64,000 bases of DNA. It comes from Nemertoderma westbladi (Eukaryota; Xenacoelomorpha; Nemertodermatida; Nemertodermatidae). Position 1 is the stretch's first letter. Every line of letters begins with the position of its first letter. The translations under genes were made by a program, and so were the position numbers. Positions 52,275 through 63,250 of the stretch are shown in pieces. Location of the stretch: positions 46,433-110,432 of the forward strand of contig JAUCBJ010009064.1 in assembly GCA_032718475.1 (NCBI GenBank). The letters are read 5' to 3'. The notes beneath the pieces were generated by a model. That model was not told the origin of the DNA. It did no database searches and saw only the letters and a list, made by a program, of their open reading frames with translations.

Positions 52275-55200
52275 CTCCGGTAGAGAGGAGCCTTCGGGTT
52301 GCCTCTGGTAGAGAGGAGCCCTCGGGTTGCCTGCGGTAGAGAGGAGTCTTCGGGTTGCTTCCGTTAGAGAGGAGCCATCGGGTTTGCCTACGGTAGAGAG
52401 GAGCCTTTGGGTTGCCTCTGGTAGAGAGGAGCCTACGTGTTGCCTCTGGTAGAGAGGAGTCTTCGGGTTGCCTCCGTTAGAGAGGAGCCTTTGGGTTGCC
52501 TACGGTAGAGAGGATCCTTCGGGTTGCCTCTGGTGGAGCAGAGCTTTCGGATTGCCTTCGGAAGTGCAGAGCCTTCGGATTGCCTCCGGTAGAGAGGAGC
52601 CTTTAGGTTGCCCCCACTAGAGAGAAGCCTTCTGGTTGCCTCCGGTAGAGAGGAGCCTTCGGATTGCCTCTGATGGTGATAGCCTTCGTGTTGCCTCCGG
52701 TAGAGAGGAGCCTTTAAGTTGCCTCCAGTGGAGAGAAGCCTTCATGTTGCCTCCAGTAGAGTGGAGCCTTCGGATTGACTTCGGTAGTGCAGAGCCTTCG
52801 GATTGCCTCCGGTAGAGAGGATAGGTTGCCCACAGTAGAGAGGAGTCTTCGGGTTGCCTCTGGTAGAGAGCAGCCTTCGGATTGCCACCGATAGAGATAG
52901 CCTTCGGGTTGCCTCCGGTAGAGAGGAGCCTTTGGGCTTCCTCTGGTGGAGAGGAGCCTTCGTGCTGCCTCTGGTGGAGAGGAGCCTTCGGGTTGCCTCC
53001 AGTAGAGCGGAGCCTTCGGAATGCCTCCGATAGAGATAGTCTTCGGGTTGCCTCCGGTAGAGAGGAGCCTTCGAGTTGCCTCTGGTGGAGAGGAGCCTTC
53101 GGGTTGCCTCCAGTAGAGCGGGGCCTTCGGATTGCCTCCGATAGAGATATCCTTCGAGTTGCCTCCGGTAGAGAGGAGCCTTCGGGTTGCCTCTGGTAGA
53201 GAGGAGCCTTCGGGTTGCCTCTGGAAGAGAGGAGCCTTCGGGTTGCCTCTGGAAGAGAGGAGTCTTCGGGTTGCCTCCGTTAGAGAGGAGCCTTCGGGTT
53301 GCCTACGGTAGAGAGGGGCCTTTGGGTTGCCTCTGGTGGAGAGGAGCCTATGTGTGTTGCCTCCGGTAGAGAGGAGTCTTCGGGTTGCCTCCGTTAGAGA
53401 GGAGCCTTCGGGTTGCCCACGGTAGAGAAGGGCCTTTGGGTTGCCTCTGGTGGAGAGGAGCCTACGTGTTGCCTCCGGTAGAGAGGAGTCTTCGGGTTGC
53501 CTCCGTTAGAGAGGAGCCTTCGGGTTGCCTACGGTAGAGAGGAGCCTTCGGGTTGCCTCTGGTAGAGAGGAGCCTTTAGGTTGCCTCCAGTAGAAAAGAG
53601 CCTTCATGTTGCCTCCAGTAGAGCAGAGCCTTCGGATTGCCTTCGGTAGTGCAGAGCCTTCGAATTGCCTCCGGTAGAGAGGAGCCTTTAGGTTGCCTCC
53701 AGTAGAGAGGAGCCTTCTGGTTGCCTCCGTTAGAGAGGAGCCTTCGGGTTGCCTACAGTAGAGTGGAGCCTTCGGGTTGCCTCTGGTGGAGGGGAGCCTA
53801 CGTGTTGTCTCCGGTAGAGAGGAGTCTTCGGGTTGCCTCAGTTAGAGAGGAGCCTTCGGGTTGCTTATGATAGAGAGGAGCCTTCGGGTTGCCTCTGGTG
53901 GAGAGGAGCCTTCTGGTTGCCTCTGGTAGAGAGGAGCCTTTACGTTGCCTCCAGTAGAGAGGAGCCTTCGGATGGGCTTCAGTAGTGCAGAGCCTTCGGA
54001 TTGCCTCCGGTAGAGCGGATAGGTTGCCTCCAGTAGAGAGGAGCCTTCGGGTTGCCTCTGGTAGAGAGCAGCCTGCGGATTGCCTCCGATAGAGAGAGCC
54101 TTCGGGTTGCCTCCGGTAGAGAGGAGCCTTTTGGCTGCCTCTGGTGGAGAGGAGCCTTCGGGCTGCCTCTGGTGGAGAAGAGCCTTTGGGTTGCCTCCAG
54201 CAGAGTGGAGCCTTCGGAATGCCTCCGATAGAGATAGTCTTCGGGTTGCCTACGGTAGAGAGGAGCCATCGAGTTGCTTCTGGTGGAGAGGAGCCTTCGG
54301 GTTGCCTACGGTAGAGAGGAGCCATCGAGTTGCTTCTGGTGGAGAGGAGCCTTTGGGTTTCCTACAGTAGAGCGGGGCCTTTGGATTGCCTCTGATAGAG
54401 ATAGCCTTTGAGTTGCCTCCGGTAGAGAGGAGCCTTTAGGTTGCCTCCTGTTGAGAGGAGCCTTCGGGTTGCCTCCGGTAAAGACGTCTTCGGATTGCCT
54501 CCGTTAGAGGGGAGCCATTGGGTTGCCTACGGTAGAGAGGAGCCTTTGTGTTGCCTCCGGTTGGAGAACCGTTCGGGTTGCCTCTGGTGGAGGAACCTTT
54601 GGGTTGCCTCTGGTAGAGAGGAGTCTTCGGGTTTCCTCCGTTAGAGAGGAACCTTCAGGTTGCCTCCGATATAGAGGAGCCTTCGGATTGCCTCCGGTAG
54701 AGAGGAGACCGATCCTATCCTTCCGAGCCTTCGGGTTGCCTACGGTAGAGAGGAGCCTTTGGGTTGCCTCTGGTGGAGAGGAGCCTACGTGTTGCCTCCG
54801 GTAGAGAGGAGCCTTCGGGTTGCCTCTGGTAGAGAGGAGCCTTCGGGTTGCCTGCGGTAGAGAGGAGTCTTCGGGTTGCTTCCGTTAGAGAGGAGCCATC
54901 GGGTTTGCCTACGGTAGAGAGGAGCCTTTGGGTTGCCTCTGGTAGAGAGGAGCCTACGTGTTGCCTCTGGTAGAGAGGAGTCTTCGGGTTGCCTCCGTTA
55001 GAGATGAGCCTTTGGGTTGCCTACGGTAGAGAGGATCCTTCGGGTTGCCTCTGGTGGAGCAGAGCTTTCGGATTGCCTTCGGTAGTGCAGAGCCTTCGGA
55101 TTGCCTCCGGTAGAGAGGAGCCTTTAGGTTGCCCCCAGTAGAGAGAAGCCTTCTGGTTGCCTCCGGTAGAGAGGAGCCTTCGGATTGCCTCTGATGGTGA

Positions 55201-57316
55201 TAGCCTTCGTGTTGCCTCCGGTAGAGAGGAGCCTTTAAGTTGCCTCCAGTGGAGAGAAGCCTTCATGTTGCCTCCAGTAGAGTGGAGCCTTCGGATTGAC
55301 TTCGGTAGTGCAGAGCCTTCGGATTGCCTCCGGTAGAGAGGATAGGTTGCCCACAGTAGAGAGGAGTCTTCGGGTTGCCTCTGGTAGAGAGCAGCCTTCG
55401 GATTGCCACCGATAGAGATAGCCTTCGGGTTGCCTCCGGTAGAGAGAAGCCTTTGGGCTGCCTCTGGTGGAGAGGAGCCTTCGTGCTGCCTCTGGTGGAG
55501 AGGAGCCTTCGGGTTGCCTCCAGTAGAGCGGAGCCTTCGGAATGCCTCCGATAGAGATAGTCTTCGGGTTGCCTCCGGTAGAGAGGAGCCTTCGAGTTGC
55601 CTCTGGTGGAGAGGAGCCTTCGGGTTGCCTCCAGTAGAGCGGGGCCTTCGGATTGCCTCCGATAGAGATATCCTTCGAGTTGCCTCCGGTAGAGAGGAGC
55701 CTTCGGGTTGCCTCTGGTAGAGAGGAGCCTTCGGGTTGCCTCTGGAAGAGAGGAGCCTTCGGGTTGCCTCTGGAAGAGAGGAGTCTTCGGGTTGCCTCCG
55801 TTAGAGAGGAGCCTTCGGGTTGCCTACGGTAGAGAGGGGCCTTTGGGTTGCCTCTGGTGGAGAGGAGCCTATGTGTGTTGCCTCCGGTAGAGAGGAGTCT
55901 TCGGGTTGCCTCCGTTAGAGAGGAGCCTTCGGGTTGCCCACGGTAGAGAAGGGCCTTTGGGTTGCCTCTGGTGGAGAGGAGCCTACGTGTTGCCTCCGGT
56001 AGAGAGGAGTCTTCGGGTTGCCTCCGTTAGAGAGGAGCCTTCGGGTTGCCTACGGTAGAGAGGAGCCTTCGGGTTGCCTCTGGTAGAGAGGAGCCTTTAG
56101 GTTGCCTCCAGTAGAAAAGAGCCTTCATGTTGCCTCCAGTAGAGCAGAGCCTTCGGATTGCCTTCGGTAGTGCAGAGCCTTCGAATTGCCTCCGGTAGAG
56201 AGGAGCCTTTAGGTTGCCTCCAGTAGAGAGGAGCCTTCTGGTTGCCTCCGTTAGAGAGGAGCCTTCGGGTTGCCTACAGTAGAGTGGAGCCTTCGGGTTG
56301 CCTCTGGTGGAGGGGAGCCTACGTGTTGTCTCCGGTAGAGAGGAGTCTTCGGGTTGCCTCAGTTAGAGAGGAGCCTTCGGGTTGCTTATGGTAGAGAGGA
56401 GCCTTCGGGTTGCCTCTGGTGGAGAGGAGCCTTCTGGTTGCCTCTGGTAGAGAGGAGCCTTTACGTTGCCTCCAGTAGAGAGGAGCCTTCGGATGGGCTT
56501 CAGTAGTGCAGAGCCTTCGGATTGCCTCCGGTAGAGCGGATAGGTTGCCTCCAGTAGAGAGGAGCCTTCGGGTTGCCTCTGGTAGAGAGCAGCCTGCGGA
56601 TTGCCTCCGATAGAGAGAGCCTTCGGGTTGCCTCCGGTAGAGAGGAGCCTTTTGGCTGCCTCTGGTGGAGAGGAGCCTTCGGGCTGCCTCTGGTGGAGAA
56701 GAGCCTTTGGTTTGCCTCCAGCAGAGTGGAGCCTTCGGAATGCCTCCGATAGAGATAGTCTTCGGGTTGCCTACGGTAGAGAGGAGCCATCGAGTTGCTT
56801 CTGGTGGAGAGGAGCCTTCGGGTTGCCTACGGTAGAGAGGAGCCATCGAGTTGCTTCTGGTGGAGAGGAGCCTTTGGGTTTCCTACAGTAGAGCGGGGCC
56901 TTTGGATTGCCTCTGATAGAGATAGCCTTTGAGTTGCCTCCGGTAGAGAGGAGCCTTTAGGTTGCCTCCTGTTGAGAGGAGCCTTCGGGTTGCCTCCGGT
57001 AAAGAAGTCTTCGGATTGCCTCCGTTAGAGGGGAGCCATTGGGTTGCCTACGGTAGAGAGGAGCCTTTGTGTTGCCTCCGGTTGGAGAACCGTTCGGGTT
57101 GCCTCTGGTGGAGGAACCTTTGGGTTGCCTCTGGTAGAGAGGAGTCTTCGGGTTTCCTCCGTTAGAGAGGAACCTTCAGGTTGCCTCCGATATAGAGGAG
57201 CCTTCGGATTGCCTCCGGTAGAGAGGAGACCGATCCTATCCTTCCGAGCCTTCGGGTTGCCTACGGTAGAGAGGAGCCTTTGGGTTGCCTCTGGTGGAGA
57301 GGAGCCTACGTGTTGC
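52275..57316 (+). repeat. 2521-bp tandem duplication inside the satellite
   Basis: 52275-54795 and 54796-57316 are adjacent direct copies at an offset of 2521 bp (90.04 units of 28 bp). I matched blocks at many points, for example the TAAAGACGTCTTCGG site at 54480 and the corresponding TAAAGAAGTCTTCGG near 57000, differing by one base. The duplicated block contains rare variants, including GAGACCGATCCTATCC, so the match is not merely satellite similarity. Confidence 0.9.
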
Positions 57317-57650
57317 CTCCGGTAGAGAGGAGTCTTCGGATTGCCTCTGTTAGAGAGGGGCCTTCGGGTTGCCTCCGGTAGAGAGGAGCCTTTGTGTTGC
57401 CTCCGGTTGGAGAACCGTTCGGGTTGCCTCTGGTGGAGGAACCTTTGGGTTGCCTCTGGTAGAGAGGAGTCTTCGGGTTTCCTCCGTTAGAGAGGAACCT
57501 TCAGGTTGCCTCCGATATAGAGGAGCCTTCGGATTGCCTCCGGTAGAGAGGAGACCGATCCTATCCTTCCGAGCCTTCGGGTTGCCTACGGTAGAGAGGA
57601 GCCTTTGGGTTGCCTCTGGTGGAGAGGAGCCTACGTGTTGCCTCCGGTAG
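57044..57650 (+). repeat. Short duplication with rare GACCGATCC block
   Basis: 57044-57325 recurs at 57369-57650, offset 325 bp, including the rare GAGACCGATCCTATCC and GGTTGGAGAACCG variants. It is therefore a third copy of a segment also present at 54523. Confidence 0.85.
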
Positions 57651-57925
57651 AGAGGAGTCTTCGGGTTGCCTCCGTTAGAGAGGAGCCTTCGGGTTGCCTA
57701 CGGTAGAAAGAAGCCTTCGGGTTGCCTCTGGTGGAGGGGAGCCTACGTGTTGCCTCCGGTAGAGAGGAGTCTTCGGGTTGCCTCCGTTAGAGATGAGCCT
57801 TTGGGTTGCGTACGGTAGAGAGGAGCCTTCAGGTTGCCTCTGGTGGAGAGGAGCCTTCGGGTGACCCTCCGGTATAGAGGAGCCTTCAGGTTGCCTACGG
57901 TAGAGAGGAGCCAGAGCATTAAGAG

Positions 57926-59353
57926 AAGAGCATTAAGACCAATCGTGCCAGTGGAGTAGATGGTGTTCCCCCTGAGGTCTTTAAAATACCTGAGTGTTTA
58001 AAGCTCATATATCCCATCATAGTAGACATGTACCGAACAACAAGAGTGCCACAAGAAATGAAAACAAATAAGTTGGTGCCAGTTCCCAAGAAGGGCAACC
58101 TAACACTCTATGGTTCTTTTCGGGGAATCTCATTGATCTCGATTGCTGCAAAGCTATACAATAGAATTCTATTAAATCGCATCAGGGATCCCATTGAGAG
58201 ACTGCTCCGTGGAAATCAGAATGGGTTCCGTAAAGGTCGTGGGACCATGGAGCCCATTTTGGCACTTAGAAGGATAATTGAAGAGTTATCAAAAAAGAAA
58301 GACAGGCAGTATCAGGCTGTTATATTTGTTGAGTTCTTCAAGGCCTTTGATTCAGTCTCTCGCTCACGTATGTTCAGCATACTTTAATTATATGGGATTC
58401 CTGATGAAATTATTGCAGCAATCAGATCAGTATACGATGGTTCGACAACATTTGTGTCTACTGTTGACGGTGACACAGAACCATTTGAAGTGTTATGGGG
58501 CGTCCTCCAGGGAGACACACTTGCACCATTCTTGTTCATAATTGTGGTTGACTATGTTCTACGCATGTCCTTAGATCATCATAATGATGATGGGGTGATG
58601 ATAACTCCACCTACTGGCTCCAGAAGTCGAGGAAATCCTGCCAAGTACCTAACTGATCTAGACTTTGCTGATGACTTAGGAGTACTCTCAGAATCACTAG
58701 AGGGAGCCCAACGGCTCCTCAGCTCATTAGAACATGCTGCTTCTAGTGTTGGTCTTTTTATTAACTCCAGAAAGACCAAAATTTTGACAGTTAACTTTGA
58801 AAGTCCTCAGCAAGTCTCTGATCGGATGAGCATAAGCTCAAAGGATGGTATGCTTGAGCATGTGGACGACTTCTGTTACCTGGGATCATGGATCCGGAAG
58901 TCAGGTGAGGACCTTCGAATACGTAAGGGAAAGGCATGGGCAGCCTTGAATAGGCTTTCCAGGATTTGGAAGTCACCGAGAATTAATCGGAAACTTAAGG
59001 TCCGATTATTTAGAGCAGCAGTAGTTCCAGTACTCCTCTATGGGAGTCCATGCTGGGTTCTAACTGCTGAGGACACCAAATCTCTGGATGGCACATTCAC
59101 AAGAATGCTACGCCGGGTTCATTGTGTCAAGTACAATGCACACATCTCCAACCAGACACTATATAACATTGGAGGTGTCTCATTGGTTCCCCCAAGCTTG
59201 ACACTAGAACAAAATCGCCTCCGCTTTGCAGGACATTGCTTTCGCCGTGAGGACCAGCCAGTGCATAATCTTGTCTTAGGCAGCCTCATGGAGTGAATAA
59301 GCATGGTGGACAGCCCAAGACTTTCTTGAGACGCATCTTAAAGGACACTGGCC
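57926..59353 (+). mobile_element. RTE-like LINE fragment within the satellite
   Basis: Plus-strand piece of the 18.8-kb LINE family, beginning at TNRTSGVDGVPPEVF and ending in the C-terminal domain near TFLRRILKDTGL, cut at both ends by satellite. One in-frame TAA at 58385-58387 (TCA in the sister copy) and a frameshift near 59275 break it. The frames that remain are 58028-58387 and 58454-59296. The left junction has GAGCATTAAGA duplicated (GAGCATTAAGAGAAGAGCATTAAGA). Confidence 0.9.
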
Positions 59354-60232
59354 TTCGCCTTCGGTAGATAGGATTGCCTTCGGTAGAGAGGAGTCTTCGG
59401 GTTGCCTCCGTTAGAGAGGAGCCTTTAGATTGCCTCCAGTAGAGAGGAGCCTTCATGTTGCCTCCAGTAGAGCAGAGCCTTCGGATTGCCTTCGGTAGTG
59501 CAGAGCCTTCGGATTGCCTCCGGTAGAGAGGAGCCTTTAGGTTGCCTCCAGTAGAGAGGAGCCTTTAGGTTGCCTCCAGTAGAGAGGAGCCTTCATGTTG
59601 CCTCCAGTAGAGTGGATCCTTCGGATTGCCTTCAGTAGTGCAGAGCCTTCGGATTGCCTCCGGTAGAGAGGATAGGTTGCCTCCAGTAGAGAGGAGCCTT
59701 CGGGTGAGCCTCCGGTAGAGAGGAGCCTTCAGGTTGCCTCCTGTAGAGAGGAGCCCTCGGGTTGCCTCCGGTAGAGAGAAGCCCTCGGGTTGCCTCCGGT
59801 AGAGAGGAGCCTTCTGGTTGCCTCCAGTAGAGAGGAGCCTTCGGGTGAGCCTCCGGTAGAGAGGAGCCTTCAGGTTGCCTCCTGTAGAGAGGAGCCCTCG
59901 GGTTGCCTCCGGTAGAGAGGATAGGTTGCCTCCAGTAGAGAGGAGCCTTCGGGTGAGCCTCCGGTAGAGAGGAGCCTTCAGGTTGCCTCCTGTAGAGAGG
60001 AGCCCTCGGGTTGCCTCCGGTAGAGAGAAGTCCTCGGGTTGCCTCCGGTAGAGAGGAGCCTTCTGGTTGCCTCCAGTAGAGAGGAGCCTTCGGGTGAGCC
60101 TCCGGTAGAGAGGAGCCTTCTGGTTGCCTCCAGTAGAGAGGAGCCTTCGGGTGAGCCTCCGGTAGAGAGGAGCCTTCAGGTTGCCTCCTGTAGAGAGGAG
60201 CCCTCGGGTTGCCTCCGGTAGAGAGAAGCCTG
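59354..60232 (+). repeat. 28-bp minisatellite, right block
   Basis: Continues the array after the LINE piece, with a local higher-order pattern of CTTCGGGTGAGCC, CTTCAGG and CCCTCGGG units at about 59700-60230. It ends abruptly at GAAGCCTGTTTGAG. The minus strand has a 208-codon frame here, again from absence of stops. Confidence 0.95.
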
Positions 60233-61266
60233 TTTGAGATTTGGACTATTTTGCCCAATGCTGCACGTGCGTTGGATTAATCAATAGACTGATCCTTCCA
60301 TTACCACTGCCATTAGGCGAGGACAAGTTGCCAACCATCTCCCAAATCCGTAATCAGAACTTCCTCTTTCTGTCCGTCAGCATTCTGCTCTCTTGAATTC
60401 CCACTGGATTAAGTCAAAAGCTGCCATCTTGTTGCTCGGTAGCTCGGTCTTGCATTGGGGACCCCGAGCTGCATTGGGGACCCCGAGCTGCATTGGGGAC
60501 CCCGAGCTGCATTGGGGACCCCGAGCCCACGAGTGTTAAATGAGGCTGCCTAGTGACTTGCGTCAGGTCCACCAATAGCTGGGTTGGATGGAACATGAGA
60601 GTAGCCTCCAACTCCAATATCCCTATCCCCTTCGCAATCTGGCCTCCCAGGTGACCCAAGGTTTTGGCCAGAGGGGTCTTAAGGAAAAGGACTCAAATCG
60701 TTTTTGGCCACTCTCTCCAAAAACAGGCAGTGGTCTGGAGATAACTGACGCATGTGCTGTGAGACAAAGTGTGCCCGGTTATTCCACTGGCCGCTAGTAC
60801 CTGGACCTCAGCATTACTGCTATGTATTCCATAGTGGGTGTTGGTGGTGCTTTTTGCCGAATCAGCTCTCCTGAGCAGCCATTGGTAGATTACCATCTAC
60901 CTGTCTGGGGAATATACCCATGCTGCCTAGTATTTTGGATCATCATCCAATGATCAAGGGGTCCCTTACCAGACCAGGTGATGATTGATGCCTTCGTAAG
61001 AGGGTCTCCGCGCAGCATCAGTTCCTTTATGCTGCATTGAGGTATCAGGTTTCTATTCCTGACCTGACTTCATTCAATATAAAACAATTTTAGTTAATCA
61101 AATTTAAATCTAAACTATTTGGCTAAAACAACAACGGCAGCATTAAAAATGGTTATTGTTCTAAACATTATATACATGTAAATTCATATCGTTGTTATGG
61201 CATCATATTTGCAGATAACATAGGCAAACATTAGAAAAGGCCTTTTTTAATAATACAACAAACGGC
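60233..61266. other. Non-coding stretch with a 19-bp tandem
   Basis: Apart from the 19-bp array (60452-60527) I see no gene or repeat. The DNA between 60600 and 61080 is moderately GC-rich and could be an old transposon fragment. Confidence 0.4.
60452..60527 (+). repeat. 19-bp tandem array, four copies
   Basis: Units GCATTGGGGACCCCGAGCT start at 60452, 60471, 60490 and 60509, without a single difference; a following GCCCACG breaks the pattern. Each unit holds the palindrome GGGGACCCC. Confidence 0.97.
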
Positions 61267-62130
61267 TTAAGGGGGGGGTATACCCCCCATGAACCTTTTT
61301 TTAAAATAGCTGTCAAATACTGTTAAATGATAATATTGCTATTTTGTCTTGGTCAACCACTGTATGGAAGGCCAAATAGCCTTTATAGTAAAATTTGAAA
61401 ATTTGTAGCCTCCCCCTAGCGGCTGGCGGCGGAATTAAAGATTTCACTAAAATTGCTACTAGTCCCTCAATTTTGGTCCAAATTTCTTGAAACCAACTTT
61501 TTTGGAATCAGTGTTTATCTTATAGAATTTTTAATTAGCCATTTTTATTTTAATTAATTAATTTAATTAATTAATTATCATATTTTTAATTAAAATTGGC
61601 TAATTATAAAAAATGGAAATATTTATCAAAATTCCATAAGATAACTTTTAAAGAGCTTCCAAAGCTCATTCGAATGAGCCATAAAAGAAGAAAATTGGTT
61701 GAAAAATGACGGAGGAGTAGTAATTTGAAAATGAAAAATGTCATTCCGAGGAAATGCCCTTCAAAGTTTAAACCGTCCCGCCAAAATTGGCTGTTTGCGT
61801 TCTGGTTGGTTAATTATTTCGGGCACGAAGGATGCACACCAACGAGCTAAAATGTTCATTACTGGGGTTTTCGGGGTCGCTGATTTCATTTCCAATGTCA
61901 GTTTTAATTTTTGGTGGAATCTAGTCTATTTGTCTGTCTGTCGGTCTTCTGTCTTTCTTACAATTTGACGGACAGACCATCATACGGAAAAACAGTGATA
62001 ACTCGAGAACTGAAAGAGTTCTCACTAAGCGGTTTTCAGATTTGTAATCCTCATTAAATTCTGCTCTAGGTGAAATAAAGAAACAACAATTTGAAAATTT
62101 TACCTGAGGGGGGGTATACCCCCCCCTTAA
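61267..62130. mobile_element. MITE-like element with G-run inverted ends and TTAA flanks
   Basis: TTAA at 61267 is followed by GGGGGGGGTATACCCCCC. At the right end GGGGGGGTATACCCCCCCC precedes TTAA at 62127. The ends are inverted repeats and each is itself nearly palindromic. The element between the TTAA copies is 856 bp without a coding region. TTAA is the target site duplication of the piggyBac superfamily, but the ends do not look like known piggyBac ends, so the assignment is open. The interior has a long foldback (61517-61640). Confidence 0.7.
61517..61640. repeat. AT-rich foldback inverted repeat
   Basis: Left arm reads ATCTTATAGAATTTTT and TTAGCCA; the right arm reads TGGCTAA and AAAATTCCATAAGAT. 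The centre is TTAATTAATTAATTAATT. The arms match about 80-90% by eye. It sits inside the TTAA-flanked element, as in foldback-type MITEs. Confidence 0.75.
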
Positions 62131-63119
62131 CCTTCCTTTTGTGGTAGATGGCGTCATTTTATGTCGGGCAGTTTGCATCTATCTAAGTCATCTTTAATTG
62201 CATCCGTTGACATGGTAACTTTTACAAGGACAGTTGTCTGAAATGTCATAGAGATATCACTTTTTAACTTAACTAAAACGTCGCTGGTAGCAACCCCAAT
62301 ATAACTTTTCATGGTGAAATTTCCGCATCCTTGAATTGAGTGAAAATTGAATTTAGTGCCAAACATCGTGTGTGTGCTGGGGAGTTTAGAAATGACCATA
62401 CCAATTTTTTTTCATAAATGGCACTTTTGTGGCCAAAAAGGCCTTTTTGAACTAAGGGCTCTTTTCCTAAACATACAATCACCAAAGATCGAGCAATGGA
62501 AAATACCCAGACGTGTTCTAGAAGCTTATTGCTACTACGTTAGTGATTACTTTGCCACGTTCCGAACCATTTTGCCGCGACAAAGAACCACTTTACAGCG
62601 TTAAGTAAGATAATATCACCAGAGCGCTGATAAGTTCACATAATATAACAAAAAAATACTAAATTTGTAATTCAAGTAAAAAAAACCTACGTAAAATATT
62701 ATATACGTTAAATAATGCATTAACAAGAACATTATAATGAGCGCGGTGTACGATTATTCCACGTCCGTCCATTCCACTTGGCCAATGAGAGCTATGATTA
62801 ATATTTAATGAACAATCTTATGACAGGTCCATTGGCCAACTTGTCTTGCTAGAATGGACTTTTTGACATTATATTTATTAGTACCGGTATGTCAATCATA
62901 TTATTTTTTCCGTACGTTGCGCTACCAATATTGGAGCCAAGACATAATTATGATTTTATAGAAAAAGGCTGTAGTCATAATAATGATATTTACATGGTGT
63001 CAATCACAATCATAATCAATTATCATATAAAAAATAAATATTAATAAATTAACTTACAGTATCATAAATTGCAGTGGTGGCCAAATATAACTGTTTATGT
63101 TTGAAATGCCAACATTCGG
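62131..63119. other. Non-coding stretch
   Basis: No gene recognised; an ACCGGTATG at about 62883 is another example of the recurring word. Confidence 0.4.
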
Positions 63120-63250
63120 TTACACCGGATTCGACCCGAAGGCTCCTCTTTCGATAGCTGCTACCCGAGGGTAGGGGTGTCGCCTTTCCCATATTTTGCT
63201 CCCAGTAATTAAACTGGCCCTCATTTTATCGACCCCAGGTACGAACGGTT
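63120..63250 (-). mobile_element. SINE-like sequence with a T-arm-like motif
   Basis: The minus strand carries TTCGGGTCGAATCCGG at about 63127-63142, close to a tRNA T-arm (box B consensus GGTTCGANTCC), preceded by GAGGAGCC and a GGTAGC segment. To the right, GGGGTCGATAAAATGAGG resembles SINE 3' modules. A tRNA-derived SINE fragment is likely but not proven. The motif also resembles the 28-bp satellite unit. Confidence 0.45.

Larger units (their letters stand above)
48655..57913 (+). repeat. 28-bp minisatellite, main block (about 330 units)
   Basis: Continuous tandem array of a 28-bp unit: GAGGAGCCTTCGGG, then TTGCCTCC, then GGTAGA. Units vary at a few positions: TTCGGG/TTTGGG/TTTAGG, CTCC/CTCT/CTAC, GGTAGA/GGTGGA/AGTAGA, and some GTGCAGAGC units. 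No spacers, no recombinase, no unique DNA. Because 28 is not a multiple of 3, any frame cycles through three phases and gives a 28-residue repeat per 84 bp; the many reading frames of up to about 175 codons here are a by-product and not genes. Confidence 0.97.

Noticed and set aside
48655-60232. Many long reading frames inside the 28-bp satellite, such as a 208-codon frame at 59632-60258 and 175-codon frames at 53798 and 56319
   Set aside because: They arise because the unit has few stops; 28 bp gives the same peptide in three phases. No start context, no conservation signal.
48655-60232. 28-bp array as a CRISPR
   Set aside because: Repeat length is CRISPR-like but there are no spacers between units, and variants are distributed through the unit.
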